DNA of 64,000 nt from Microbacterium hominis (GTDB lineage Bacteria > Actinomycetota > Actinomycetes > Actinomycetales > Microbacteriaceae), in contig NZ_CP054038.1 of assembly GCF_013282805.1 (NCBI RefSeq), positions 2,976,001 to 3,040,000 of the forward strand, in the 5' to 3' direction. This document shows positions 37,578-46,519 of the stretch, in pieces. A program made the translations under genes and the position numbers. Every line of letters starts with the position of its first letter. The first letter of the stretch is position 1. The notes beneath the pieces were generated by a model, which was given only the letters and a program-made list of their open reading frames with translations, had not been told where the DNA came from and did no database searches.

Positions 37578-40487
37578 TCAGCACTTCGTGAGCGCCGCGA
37601 CCTGCGGTCCCACCACCCCCGTGCCGCCGACGAGCGACACCGAGGGCACACCGAGCCGTCCGACGTGGGCGGCGACCTGCGGCGGAACACAGGTCGTGCG
37701 CACGACGAACAGCGGCGACCCGTCGGCACCCGCCACCGCCGCGGCCGACAGGGCGTCGGGGAAGTCCAGCCCGGTCGCCCAGTAGTGCCGCGCGAGCGGC
37801 GCGTTCGGGAACGCCTGCTCGTTGATGGCCGCACTCGTCTCGAAGCGCGATGCGCCGAAGATCCGCGTCGTCGGCGCGATGGTGTTCAGCGCCGAGGCGA
37901 TGCCGCTGCTCACCACCGCCGTACCACCGACCACGATGATGCGCGTGGGCGCCAGCGAGACGAGCGTCGCGCGGGTCGCGGCATCCAGGCTCGAGGCGGT
38001 GCCGGGCACGAGCACGACTGCGCCGTCCTGCGCCCCGGCGGCCGCGCCCGCCGACAGTGCGTCGGGGTAATTGGCGCCCGTCGTGACGTACACCGTGCCC
38101 GCGCCGCCGCCGAAGGCGCCGGCGATCACCGCGCGGGCGGTGCCGTAGCGATCCGCGCCCGCGCGGCGCACGAAGCTCGCGCCCGGCACGCGTGCGCGCA
38201 CCTGCGCGACCACCGCCGTGCTCACGGCTCCGGTGCCGCCGACGACGACGACGCGGCTCGGCGCCAGCTGCGCGATGCGCGTGAGCACGGCCGCGGGCAC
38301 CGTGCCCGTGGAGGGCACCAGCAGCAGCGGGCCGCCCTGCGCGACGGCCGCGGGTGCGGCGGCGAGCGCGTCGGGGTAGTTCGCCCCCGTGGCGAGGTAC
38401 ACGACGGGTGCGGTAGTGGGGTATGCCCGCCGCGACACCGCGATCGCGGTGTCGTAGCGCGTGGCCCCGGAGAGCCGGTCGACGGCGGGTCCGCTGATCG
38501 CCACCCCACGGGACTGGGTCTGCGCGGGGGTCGTGCCCGAGCGGCGCGCGGTAGCTCGCACCACGATCGTGCGGCCGATGTCGGCCGTGCCGACCACGTA
38601 CGTCGACGAGGTCGCGCCGGCGATCGCGACGCCGTTGCGCAGCCACTGATACGTGACCGTGCTCGCGGTGGGTGCCCACGCGGTCGCCCCCGCACCCGAC
38701 GCCGTGAGGGTCGCGCCCCAGTGCGCCGTGCCGGTGATGGTCGGCGTTGCCCGCGTGGCGAAGTCGGGCAGCGCGTCGTCGAGGGTCACCTCGACGACCG
38801 CCTGCGTCGGTGACGTCGAGACCACGCGCACATTCACCGCGGAGTTGTAGCTCGAGAACGTCTCGCCGGCGCCGTACCACTGTGCACGCACCGGCGCCTC
38901 GCCCGTGATGAGGTGCTGGATCACCGTGGCGTAGCCGATGGCGAGGCCGTCGTCGTAGAACCGCTGCACGCGCACGCCGGGTCCGTACTCGAGCGTGCCC
39001 ATCTCCGCCTGCCACTGCGCGTAGAGGCTCGCGGCATCGCCGCCGGTTCCCGAGCGGTATTCGATGAAGACGTGCTCGCCCGTGCGCGGGTCGACGGCCC
39101 GCACGCCCCGCACGCCGCTGGTCGCCGATGCCGGAGAGAGCGTGACCGTGCGCGTGGTGCCGTCGATGACGTTGAGCGTCGGCATCGTCGCGCTCGTCGG
39201 CAGGGCGTCGATGCGCGACTTCTGCGCGACCGAGAGGGCCGCGGGGTTGCTCAGCGTCGAGAGCACGCGATCTCCGGTGGCCCCGTCGATGACGGCGAAG
39301 CCGCCGCCCATCACGTCGTAGCGGTCCGCGTACTCGCGGTCGGAGCACGTCGGGTTCGACGGAACGCCGAAGGTCGCGTCGTAGGCGCTGTCGATCGTGG
39401 GGGCCGTGCATTCGCGCGCGTTCGAGTGGGGCAGGCTGATGTTGTGTCCGAACTCGTGGAAGAGGGGCTGATCCCACTCTGCGGTCGAGCCGACCTCGGC
39501 CGTGGACCACATGAGGCCGCCGTCGTGCACGGTGAGCCCGTACGTGCCGAGTCCCAAACCGATCCCGCACAGCGACGCCGGCACCAGCACCACCAGGTGC
39601 GACGCGGTCTGGCCGTTCCAGTACGAGGGCTCCGTGCGGCCGAACACCCCCGCGCCGTAGGTCCAGGTCGCCTCCGGATCGCAGATGCTCGCCACCTGGG
39701 CGGTCGTGGGGGTGCGCACCTGCACGCTCGTGCGCACCGCGATCTGCGAGATCTGACCGTTCGACTGAGTCGTCCAGAAGGAGTTGAGGCGGCCGATCGC
39801 GGCCGTGATGTCGGACGTCGGCGGCGCCGCCGTCCCCGCCTGCGTCAGCCACAGCACGTCGACCGTGTGCGGTCGCGGCGTCAGCGCGCGGAGGGCGGGA
39901 GGCGCCGACGGGTCGGCACCGCCATCGGGCGCCGCCTCGACCGGCGTGCTGAGCGTGGCATCCACCACCTCGAGCACGGCATCCTGCGAGGCCGCCTCGG
40001 CAGCGACGAGTTCTGCGGTGGCGGCGGCATCGAGCGTGAGCCCGCGATCCACCACCTGATCGGCGACCCCCGACGCCACCGGCGCCGGAACCGAGACGGT
40101 GGCCGTGACGCGGGTGCCGCTGGCGGCGTCGTCGAACGCGCGCACGGCGCTCGCGTCGAGCACGACCCGGGCGCCGTCGTCGGTGAACAGCGTCACGGCG
40201 GGGACGTCCGGGATGTCGGACGGCGTCGTGACGGTCAACGACCCGTCGGCAGCCCGCACCGCCTCGGTCGCGGGCGCCTCGACGGGAACCACGCGCAGGA
40301 GGCCCGACACCTCGACCGTCGCGGGCGGCCGGGGATCCGACGGCCCGACGCCGTCGTCGGGCACCGCGGCGAGAGCCGATGGCGCGGCGACGACCAGCGA
40401 GACGGCCAGCGCCAGCGCGCCCACCGCCGCGATGGCACGTCGAATGGATCGGGCCGGCGCGGCCGGCTCGTGCGTGGCGTTCCCCAT
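37578..40487 (-). CDS. Secreted metzincin-like protease with three CWB2 cell-wall-binding repeats
   Basis: The 969-residue protein has a Sec signal (IRRAIAAVGALALAVSLVVAAPSALA). A domain at about 200-400 contains HEFGHNISLPH (residues 344-354, HExxHxxxxxH zinc site) and a Met-turn YDVMGGG at 390-396, like gametolysin/M11 and other metzincins. A PKD/Ig-like segment (AHWGATLTASG...VTYQWLRNG) follows. The last about 300 residues hold three CWB2 repeats: VDRLSGATRYDTAIAVS, RRAGADRYGTARAVI and RIFGASRFETSAAIN, which bind cell-wall polymers. ATG follows GAGGAGCG. It likely sits in the wall and cuts surface proteins or host matrix; the substrate is unknown. Confidence 0.9.
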   Translation of the reverse strand: MGNATHEPAAPARSIRRAIAAVGALALAVSLVVAAPSALAAVPDDGVGPSDPRPPATVEVSGLLRVVPVEAPATEAVRAADGSLTVTTPSDIPDVPAVTLFTDDGARVVLDASAVRAFDDAASGTRVTATVSVPAPVASGVADQVVDRGLTLDAAATAELVAAEAASQDAVLEVVDATLSTPVEAAPDGGADPSAPPALRALTPRPHTVDVLWLTQAGTAAPPTSDITAAIGRLNSFWTTQSNGQISQIAVRTSVQVRTPTTAQVASICDPEATWTYGAGVFGRTEPSYWNGQTASHLVVLVPASLCGIGLGLGTYGLTVHDGGLMWSTAEVGSTAEWDQPLFHEFGHNISLPHSNARECTAPTIDSAYDATFGVPSNPTCSDREYADRYDVMGGGFAVIDGATGDRVLSTLSNPAALSVAQKSRIDALPTSATMPTLNVIDGTTRTVTLSPASATSGVRGVRAVDPRTGEHVFIEYRSGTGGDAASLYAQWQAEMGTLEYGPGVRVQRFYDDGLAIGYATVIQHLITGEAPVRAQWYGAGETFSSYNSAVNVRVVSTSPTQAVVEVTLDDALPDFATRATPTITGTAHWGATLTASGAGATAWAPTASTVTYQWLRNGVAIAGATSSTYVVGTADIGRTIVVRATARRSGTTPAQTQSRGVAISGPAVDRLSGATRYDTAIAVSRRAYPTTAPVVYLATGANYPDALAAAPAAVAQGGPLLLVPSTGTVPAAVLTRIAQLAPSRVVVVGGTGAVSTAVVAQVRARVPGASFVRRAGADRYGTARAVIAGAFGGGAGTVYVTTGANYPDALSAGAAAGAQDGAVVLVPGTASSLDAATRATLVSLAPTRIIVVGGTAVVSSGIASALNTIAPTTRIFGASRFETSAAINEQAFPNAPLARHYWATGLDFPDALSAAAVAGADGSPLFVVRTTCVPPQVAAHVGRLGVPSVSLVGGTGVVGPQVAALTKC

Positions 40488-40590
40488 GACGCTCCTCATC
40501 AGCGAGATGGCTACAGAGTAGAGCCCGCGGGGGACATCGCACGAGCGTCGGTTCGCCGCGATGTCATCGGCCGTCACTAAGGTGGCGATC

Positions 40591-41433
40591 ATGACCGCCG
40601 CCGTGCTCTCGACCACCGCCGAGCGCACCTACCGCTATCTGCGCCTCGGTCTCGCGGCCACCGTCGTCGTGATCGTCGTGGCGATCGTGGTCGCGTCGGC
40701 CCAGGTCGGCGTGCTGCCGAGCGTGAGCCACTACTACTACAGCCCCGCGCGCGACGCGTTCGTCGGCGCGCTGGTGGCGGCATCCCTCGCCCTGTTCGCC
40801 CTCTCCGGTCGCGGGCCGCAGCGCGCGCTGCTCGACGCGGCCGCGCTGTTCGCGCCGCTGATCGCGGTCGTTCCGGCGACCGTGGTGGCCGGTCAGGTGC
40901 CCGGTGTGGGCGACGGGTGCGACTCGCCGTGTCTGCCCGGAACGACGGGGGTGGATGCCGACACCTCGGTCGCCGTGTACCTCGTCGTGTCGGTGCTGAT
41001 CCTCGCCGCGGGGGTCGCCGTGCTCGTGCGCTCCCGCGACCTCGACCGCCGGGGCCTCACCGGATCGCTCCTGGCCGCCACCGCGATCGTGGCGGCGATC
41101 GGGCTGTGGTGGGCGCTCGATCGTGCGTCTTTCCACCTGTACGCGCACGTGGTCGTGACCACGGCGTTCTTCGCGCTGTTCGCCGCGGCACCCCTCGTGC
41201 TCGCCATCTCTCCGGGCCAGTCCGCCTCCCGGGGACTGCGCATCGGCTACCTCGTGGTGGCGGGGCTGCTGGTCGTCACCGGCATCGTGTACCTGGTCGT
41301 GACCGTCAGCGGCGTGTCGACGACGATCCCCGTCGTGCTCGTGTGCGAACTCGTCGCGCTGGCGCTGTTCCTCATGTTCTGGGTGCTGCAGACCGTGCAG
41401 AATTGGAGCGATCCCGACCCGACCCTGATCTGA
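40591..41433 (+). CDS. Multi-pass membrane protein, unknown function
   Basis: The 280-residue protein has seven predicted membrane helices. Its first loop contains a characteristic SHYYYSPARDAFVGALVAASLALF, a pattern shared by conserved actinobacterial membrane proteins, and a Cys pair (GDGCDSPCLPGTTG) in the second outer loop. The function is not known to me. The ribosome site AAGGTGG is good. The next gene, an Rrf2 regulator, starts 11 bases after its stop, so they may be co-transcribed. Confidence 0.75.
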   Translation: MTAAVLSTTAERTYRYLRLGLAATVVVIVVAIVVASAQVGVLPSVSHYYYSPARDAFVGALVAASLALFALSGRGPQRALLDAAALFAPLIAVVPATVVAGQVPGVGDGCDSPCLPGTTGVDADTSVAVYLVVSVLILAAGVAVLVRSRDLDRRGLTGSLLAATAIVAAIGLWWALDRASFHLYAHVVVTTAFFALFAAAPLVLAISPGQSASRGLRIGYLVVAGLLVVTGIVYLVVTVSGVSTTIPVVLVCELVALALFLMFWVLQTVQNWSDPDPTLI

Positions 41434-41444
41434 GGACCACCGTC

Positions 41445-41915
41445 ATGCGCATCTCGGCCCGCGCCGACTACGCCGTCCGTGCGGCGGTGTTCCTCGCGCG
41501 CACCGCGCAGGGAGGTGGCGACGAGCGCGTGGCCGGCGAGCGCATCGCCGCCGAGGAGGGGATTCCGCCGACGTTCCTCGAGGGCATCCTCTCGGCTCTG
41601 CGCAAGGCGGACATCGTCGACAGCCGTCGGGGTGCCGGCGGCGGGTACCGCCTGGCCGCGCCGGCCGCCGAGATCTCGGTGGCGGATGTGATCCGCGCGG
41701 TCGACGGCCCCCTGGTGTTCGTGCGCGGCGAGCGCCCGAGCGAGCTGGAGTACCCCGTCGCCGACGCGCACCTGGTCACCCTGTGGGTGGCGCTGCGCGC
41801 GAGCGTGCGCAGCGTGCTCGACGAGACGTCGCTCGAGGCCCTGGCCACCGGATCGCTGCCCCCGCAGGTGCGCGCCCTCGCCGACGACCCGTCGTCGTGG
41901 GTCAGCGGCCCCTGA
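41445..41915 (+). CDS. Rrf2-family transcriptional regulator
   Basis: The 156-residue protein has the Rrf2 winged helix: MRISARADYAVRAAVFLAR, IAAEEGIPPTFLEGILSALRKADIVDSRRGAGGGYRL. The three-cysteine Fe-S loop of IscR/NsrR is absent; the protein contains no cysteine, so it is not a cluster sensor. It is closer to CymR/Rrf2 members that act with sulfur metabolism. Palindromes at 42013-42055 before the TSUP transporter gene are its likely operators. GAGGA precedes the ATG. Confidence 0.9.
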   Translation: MRISARADYAVRAAVFLARTAQGGGDERVAGERIAAEEGIPPTFLEGILSALRKADIVDSRRGAGGGYRLAAPAAEISVADVIRAVDGPLVFVRGERPSELEYPVADAHLVTLWVALRASVRSVLDETSLEALATGSLPPQVRALADDPSSWVSGP

Positions 41916-42012
41916 CCCTTCGTCTCCGTCGCTACGCTCCCTCGCTCAGGGACCACCCGCCGACACATTGCGTCACGTTCGTTGCGCGGCATCCCCCACC
42001 CGTGATTGATTA

Positions 42013-42055
42013 CCGACCAATCCAGTCGGAATTCATTCCCGACCGAAATGGTCGG
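42013..42055 (+). promoter_or_regulatory. Paired palindromic operators before the TSUP gene
   Basis: CCGACC-GAAAT-GGTCGG (42039-42055) is a perfect palindrome. CCGAC (42013-42017) and GTCGG (42025-42029) form a second inverted repeat around CAATCCA. The arms repeat GTCGGAAT, and the region is far less GC-rich than its surroundings. The position, 23 to 65 bp before the TSUP start and just after an Rrf2 gene, suggests binding by that regulator. Confidence 0.65.
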
Positions 42056-42077
42056 AATCACTCACGGAAGGCCTGCC

Positions 42078-43058
42078 ATGCAGACTCTTGTGCTCCTCGC
42101 CCTCGTCGGCCTCGGCGCTCAGCTCGTCGACGGAGCGCTCGGCATGGCCTACGGCGTGACGTCCACGACGCTGCTGCTGGCGATCGGCGCGAACCCGGCA
42201 GCCGCGAGCGCGTCGGTGCACCTGGCCGAGATCGGCACCACCCTCGCTTCGGGCGTCTCGCACTGGCGGTTCGGCAACGTCGACTGGAAGGTCGTGCTGC
42301 GCATCGGCATCCCGGGCGCCGTCGGCGCGTTCCTCGGCGCGACGGTGCTCTCGGCCCTCTCCACCGACATCGCCAAGCCGGTCATGAGCGTCATCCTGCT
42401 GGCGCTCGGCATCTACATCCTCATCCGCTTCACGTTCCGGTCGCTGCCGAAGGTGAACGGCGCGAAGCCGCTGCGCCTGCGCTTCCTCGCCCCGGTCGGC
42501 CTCATCGGCGGGTTCCTCGACGCGACCGGCGGCGGCGGATGGGGCCCGGTCGGCACCCCCGCCCTCCTCGCCAGCGGACGCATCGAGCCCCGCAAGGTCA
42601 TCGGCTCGATCGACACCAGCGAGTTCCTCATCGCGGTCTCGGCGTCGCTCGGCTTCCTCATCGGCCTCGGCTCCGGCGGCTTCGACCTCACCTGGGTGGG
42701 CGCGCTGCTGCTCGGCGGACTCATCGCCGCACCGATCGCGGCGTGGCTCGTGCGCAAGCTCCCCGCGCGCCTGCTCGGCTCGCTCGTCGGCGGCATCATC
42801 GTGTTCACCAACGCCCGCACCCTGCTGCTCCAGTGGGACACCACCGGCGCCGTCACCGGATGGGTGCTCGCCGCGATCGCCGCGATCTGGGTCGCCGCCG
42901 TCGCGATCTCGTGGCGCGCGTACCGCCACGAGAAGGCGCTCGAGCACGCCGCCGCCTCGGCCGCGGATCTGCCGGCCGAGGCACAGCCCGCGTCCGGCGC
43001 GCCCGCCGAGCCCGCGCCCGCCGAGCCCGCCCTGGAGAACGTGCCGCCCCGCCCCTGA
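42078..43058 (+). CDS. TSUP-family anion exporter (TauE/SafE-like)
   Basis: The 326-residue membrane protein has about eight helices and the TSUP duplicated motifs: GLGAQLVDGALGMAYGVTST and LIGGFLDATGGGGWGPVGTPALL. Members carry sulfite, sulfonates or related anions. The cytoplasmic C-terminus is an Ala/Pro/Glu tail. GGAAGG precedes the ATG. It is preceded by an Rrf2 regulator and two palindromes, as expected for sulfur-responsive control. The substrate is inference. Confidence 0.88.
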   Translation: MQTLVLLALVGLGAQLVDGALGMAYGVTSTTLLLAIGANPAAASASVHLAEIGTTLASGVSHWRFGNVDWKVVLRIGIPGAVGAFLGATVLSALSTDIAKPVMSVILLALGIYILIRFTFRSLPKVNGAKPLRLRFLAPVGLIGGFLDATGGGGWGPVGTPALLASGRIEPRKVIGSIDTSEFLIAVSASLGFLIGLGSGGFDLTWVGALLLGGLIAAPIAAWLVRKLPARLLGSLVGGIIVFTNARTLLLQWDTTGAVTGWVLAAIAAIWVAAVAISWRAYRHEKALEHAAASAADLPAEAQPASGAPAEPAPAEPALENVPPRP

Positions 43059-43068
43059 CCCGAGAAAC

Positions 43069-43107
43069 CGAGTGGATGCCGCGGCCCCGCGCCGCGGCAT
43101 CCACTCG
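43069..43107. terminator. 16-bp GGATGCC hairpin after the TSUP gene
   Basis: CGAGTGGATGCCGCGG (43069-43084) pairs perfectly with CCGCGGCATCCACTCG (43092-43107) around a 7-base loop. It begins 11 bases after the TSUP stop. No T-run follows. It may end transcription, but it is also the strongest copy of the dispersed palindrome family. Confidence 0.75.
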
Positions 43108-43141
43108 TCTTCTCACCCGCCGGGCGGGCGGCCGCCGCTTT

Positions 43142-43297
43142 CATGGGGCACCTCCTGCGGGAACGCACCACGCCACGCCGCACCAACCGCCCCACGAACA
43201 ACCCCACCCGCCCGCACCCAACGCTCATGGGGCACCTCCTGCGGAAACGCACCACGCCACGCCGCACCAACCGCCCCACGAACAACCCCACCCCACC
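43142..43297. repeat. Second 84-bp repeat, about 1.9 units
   Basis: CATGGGGCACCTCCTGCGG at 43142 recurs at 43226, exactly 84 bp later. The unit aligns without gaps to the 84-bp unit at 12203-13092: both have CACCT(G/C)CTGCG at positions 7-17, a GCCGC near position 36 and CGCCCCAC(A/G)AAC(C/A)ACCCCACCC at 46-67. The two loci are therefore members of one family. It lies between the converging TSUP and DUF418-like genes. Confidence 0.88.
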
Positions 43298-43312
43298 GGG
43301 CAGGGCGCAGTC

Positions 43313-44410
43313 TCAGCGCGCGGCGCCGGGGCGGGGCTTGGGTCGGCCGGTGAGCCAGCCCATCCCCCACTCGATCGGCCCCGTGCCGACGAAGCGCCAC
43401 CACAGCCAGGCGACCAGCACCATGCCGGGCACGATGACGAGCCACTCCCACACGTGGTTCTCGTCGGGGAAGACGCGTCCGCCGATGAGCGCCAGCACGC
43501 CCACGTGCAGCACGTAGATGCTCAGGGCCAGCGCCCCGAGGGCGCGCAGCGGCACGAAGACCGCATCGATCACCCGCCGCGCTCCGGCCGCGCGCACCTC
43601 GGCCAGCAGCACGACCCCCACATAGGTCACGAGCACGAGTCCGAGATCGTGCAGGGTGTCGACGTACGACCCCGACGCGATCACTTCCACGCCGAACACC
43701 CCCTGCACCACCGGCTGAACCGCGTAGGCGAGCGGGGCGATCGCCAGCAGCATCCACAGCAGCCCGTCGCGGCGCAGCCCGTGGCGCAGCAGGAGGGCAC
43801 CCAGCAGGAAGAAGGGCAGCAGGTTCGTCAGGCGGTAGCTCCCACCCACCGATGTCCACATCGCCAGCTGCGGGAGGAACCCCGTCGGATCGGAGAACAC
43901 CCACATGAGCCACTGACGCGACCCGTCGTTGATCGGCTGGCTCAGCACCGCCATGGCGATCGCGATCGCGGCGACCCAGCGGGTCGAGAGCAGCAGGATC
44001 GGCGCTCCGACGATCAGCAGGAGCCCCAGGTACGACAGCACGACCGCGACCCACGACCCCCACTCGGTGAGGATCAGCCCCAGCAGGATCAGCACGGCGC
44101 CGCGCGTGAACTGCTGCACGAGCATGACGAATCGGCGATCCGTCGCGGTGCGCTGCACGACGAGCTGGGCCGACATCCCCATCACGAGGGCGAACAGCGG
44201 CGACGCGAGGTCGTTGATGTTGCCGGAGACGAACAGCATCCACGCCGGGAGGTCGGGCAGGAACGGCGCCGCATGCGCGATGAGCATCGCCAGCAGCGCC
44301 GTGCCGCGCAGCACGTCGGGCACGACCAGGCGGGCCCCGCCCACGGCCCCGCGCTCACGGTGCGCGTCCCGGGCGACAGACGACGGCACGGACTCCGGCT
44401 CGACGCTCAC
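43313..44410 (-). CDS. DUF418/HGSNAT-like membrane protein
   Basis: The protein (about 365 aa) has roughly ten membrane segments. It starts with VVPDVLRGTALLAMLIAHAAPFLPD, the RG-x-AL-x-x-x-x-x-H pattern of the heparan-alpha-glucosaminide acetyltransferase / DUF418 superfamily. Such proteins transfer acetyl groups or are uncharacterised. I chose the GTG at 44410 (GGATGGGG upstream); a GTG at 44428 has no ribosome site. It follows the VanZ-like gene on the same strand and may act on the cell envelope. Confidence 0.75.
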   Translation of the reverse strand: MSVEPESVPSSVARDAHRERGAVGGARLVVPDVLRGTALLAMLIAHAAPFLPDLPAWMLFVSGNINDLASPLFALVMGMSAQLVVQRTATDRRFVMLVQQFTRGAVLILLGLILTEWGSWVAVVLSYLGLLLIVGAPILLLSTRWVAAIAIAMAVLSQPINDGSRQWLMWVFSDPTGFLPQLAMWTSVGGSYRLTNLLPFFLLGALLLRHGLRRDGLLWMLLAIAPLAYAVQPVVQGVFGVEVIASGSYVDTLHDLGLVLVTYVGVVLLAEVRAAGARRVIDAVFVPLRALGALALSIYVLHVGVLALIGGRVFPDENHVWEWLVIVPGMVLVAWLWWRFVGTGPIEWGMGWLTGRPKPRPGAAR

Positions 44411-44447
44411 GGCCCCATCCTGCCGCACCGGTCACGCCCGCGGCACG

Positions 44448-44930
44448 TCAGAGAGTGGATGCCGCGCCCGGCGGCTCGCCGACGTCGCGACGACTCCGCC
44501 GCTCGATCGCCCACACCGCCGCCACGCCGATCGTCGCCCCGAGCACGTTCGCGACCACGTCGCTGACGGCCGGAGTGCGCGCCGACAGCAGGATCGCCTG
44601 CCCGCTCTCGATCAGCACCGTGACGCCGAACGCGATGGGCACCACCCATCGTCGATGGGCCGGCAGCACCAGCGACAGGAGCGCCCCCAGGGGCACGAAC
44701 AGCACGACGTTCGCGGTGAACTCGATCACGCGGTAGGTGAACCACGGCACGGCGCGCGTGACGGCGAGCAGCAGCTCGCCGGCCCCGCTGTCAACGGGCA
44801 CGGGCCAGAACGCCACGAGCGCGAGCGCCGTGAGATACAGGCCGAGCCACCAGCGCGCGTCACGCGCGGCATCCCCGATCCTCGACGGGCTCAGCGACGG
44901 CGGCCGCCGCAGCGATTCCTCAGCACTCAT
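44448..44930 (-). CDS. VanZ-family membrane protein
   Basis: The 160-residue protein has four helices and VanZ features: FWPVPVDS, FTANVVLFVPLGALLSLVLP and VTVLIESGQAILLSARTPAVSDVVANVLGATIG. VanZ proteins are linked to teicoplanin resistance and to surface-polymer loci, with no defined activity. The last codons (GAASTL) come from a GCGGCATCCACTCTC motif, a single arm of the dispersed palindrome, so the C-terminus may have been reshaped by it. GGGAGG precedes the ATG. Confidence 0.85.
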   Translation of the reverse strand: MSAEESLRRPPSLSPSRIGDAARDARWWLGLYLTALALVAFWPVPVDSGAGELLLAVTRAVPWFTYRVIEFTANVVLFVPLGALLSLVLPAHRRWVVPIAFGVTVLIESGQAILLSARTPAVSDVVANVLGATIGVAAVWAIERRSRRDVGEPPGAASTL

Positions 44931-45027
44931 CGGGCCTCCCTCGTCGGGCGCCGCGACGTTGCACGCGCAGGTGTGAGTGCGAGGCTACTCCACCGCCCCT
45001 CCGGGGCGCACGGTTACGCTGAAACCC

Positions 45028-45942
45028 GTGACCGCTCCCTCGACCGTGCTCCAGCTGAGCGAGGCGGTCGATCTCGGACACGCGTGGGTGCAGCGCCTGG
45101 CCGATGACCGCGGCATCCGCGTGCTGTTCATCAAGGGGCCCTCCCTCCACCGGCAGGGCCTGCGTCCGGCGCGCGTGTCGGGCGACGTCGATGTGCTCGT
45201 CGACCCGGAGCGCTTCGCGGAGTTCTGCACGGCGGTGCTCGACAGCGGCTGGACCGAGCGCGACGGCAACCTCATCAGCACCCTCACGACGCTGCACTCG
45301 ATGACCTTCGTGCGCAAGGACTGGCCGTGCGATATCGACGCGCATTCCTTCTTTCCGGGGTTCCTCGCCCCGCCCGCCACGGTGTTCGCGCACCTGTGGG
45401 AACGGCGCACCTCGATGCCGTTCGCGCACGTGCCCTGCGCGGCGGCCGACCGGGTGGCCGGCGTGCTGATCCTCGCCCTGCACTCCCTGCGCAGCACCGC
45501 GACCCAGTCCCGCCACGCCGACGAGCTCGCCCAGCTGCGGGCCCTCGCCCTGACCGAGCAGGAGCGGATGGATGCCGCGGCCCTCGCGCTCGCGACGGGC
45601 AGCGCCTCGACCCTGGAGACGGTGTGGCCGCTGCTGGGCGTCGAGGTCGCGCCGCCCCCGTCGGAGCGCGACTCCGAGGAGCTGCGCGCGTGGCGCGAGC
45701 GCGTGGACTCGGGATCCCACGGCGCCTACTTCTGGTTCGTCGCCCTCCGCAAGGCGGGGTGGCGGCGACGTGTCGCGATCCTCGGTCGGGCGCTCTGGCC
45801 GACCCGCCACGATCTCCTCGTCACCCGTCCCGAGGTCGTCGACACGTTCGCCGGCCGCACGCGCGGGCGGCTGCAGCGCTTCGGCCGCGGCATCCGCTCT
45901 CTGCCGCGTGCGATCCGCACGCTCGTGCGTCACCGGAGATGA
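45028..45942 (+). CDS. Nucleotidyltransferase-family protein (NTP_transf_5-like)
   Basis: The 304-residue protein has the uncharacterised nucleotidyltransferase fold. IRVLFIKGPSLHRQGL and VSGDVDVLVDPERFAEF carry the Lys and the paired Asp of the active site, and CDIDAHSFFPGF gives the third acidic residue. Relatives occur with HPr-kinase-like and PqqD-like proteins in EPS loci and in lasso-peptide clusters, where they modify phosphorylated peptides. A kinase/PqqD fusion lies 0.6 kb downstream on the other strand. Start GTG; the C-terminus is basic. Confidence 0.8.
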   Translation: MTAPSTVLQLSEAVDLGHAWVQRLADDRGIRVLFIKGPSLHRQGLRPARVSGDVDVLVDPERFAEFCTAVLDSGWTERDGNLISTLTTLHSMTFVRKDWPCDIDAHSFFPGFLAPPATVFAHLWERRTSMPFAHVPCAAADRVAGVLILALHSLRSTATQSRHADELAQLRALALTEQERMDAAALALATGSASTLETVWPLLGVEVAPPPSERDSEELRAWRERVDSGSHGAYFWFVALRKAGWRRRVAILGRALWPTRHDLLVTRPEVVDTFAGRTRGRLQRFGRGIRSLPRAIRTLVRHRR

Positions 45943-46075
45943 AACATTCGCGTGACACGGACCTGCTAGGGTAAGCCAGCGCCTCACCCGAGGGCGCCGT
46001 CCGCACGCTCCACGCGGCGATCATCCGAGTGACGGAACTGGGGAAGTTCGGTCACCCGAGCAGTTTGGGGAAACT

Positions 46076-46519
46076 GTGACCTTCGACGAGCCCGCCGCCA
46101 CGCCCGACTCGACCGTCGACCGCCGACAGCTTCTGAAGGTCGGCGCCTGGGCCGCACCCGTCGTGGTGCTCGCCGCCGCCGTGCCGGCAGCCACCGCGTC
46201 GACCAACACGCCGTTCAGCCCGACTGCCACCGGCACCGACACCGTCACTTTCAGCGGCACGATGGGCGCGGGCCAGTCCGGCACGTTGATCGCCGTGCTG
46301 AAGGTGACAGGGCAGCATGACAAGCAGTCGTCGTGGTCAGACCGCAAGGCGGGCGACCAGTCCCAGACCAATACCCAGCAGGTGACCAGCGGCTCGGCTG
46401 TGAGCTTCACATTCCCGACCTACACGAAGCACAACACCGGCTTCACGTATACGTGGACGCTGACCTTCACTCTTGAGGGCAACCCACTGCCAAACGCCAC
46501 CCGCACGGGCACGTTCTAA
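46076..46519 (+). CDS. Tat-type secreted small protein, unknown function
   Basis: The 147-residue protein has a twin-arginine signal (VDRRQLLKVGAWAAPVVVLAAAVPAATAS) and a mature part of about 100 residues rich in Thr, Ser and Gln with beta-strand character (TDTVTFSGTMGAGQSGTLIAVL). Codon use is looser than in the neighbours (for example CTT, CCA, AAT), hinting at different origin. Start GTG with GGGGAAAC upstream. Its stop overlaps that of the convergent kinase/PqqD gene. It could be the partner or substrate of that system; this is inference. Confidence 0.6.
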   Translation: MTFDEPAATPDSTVDRRQLLKVGAWAAPVVVLAAAVPAATASTNTPFSPTATGTDTVTFSGTMGAGQSGTLIAVLKVTGQHDKQSSWSDRKAGDQSQTNTQQVTSGSAVSFTFPTYTKHNTGFTYTWTLTFTLEGNPLPNATRTGTF

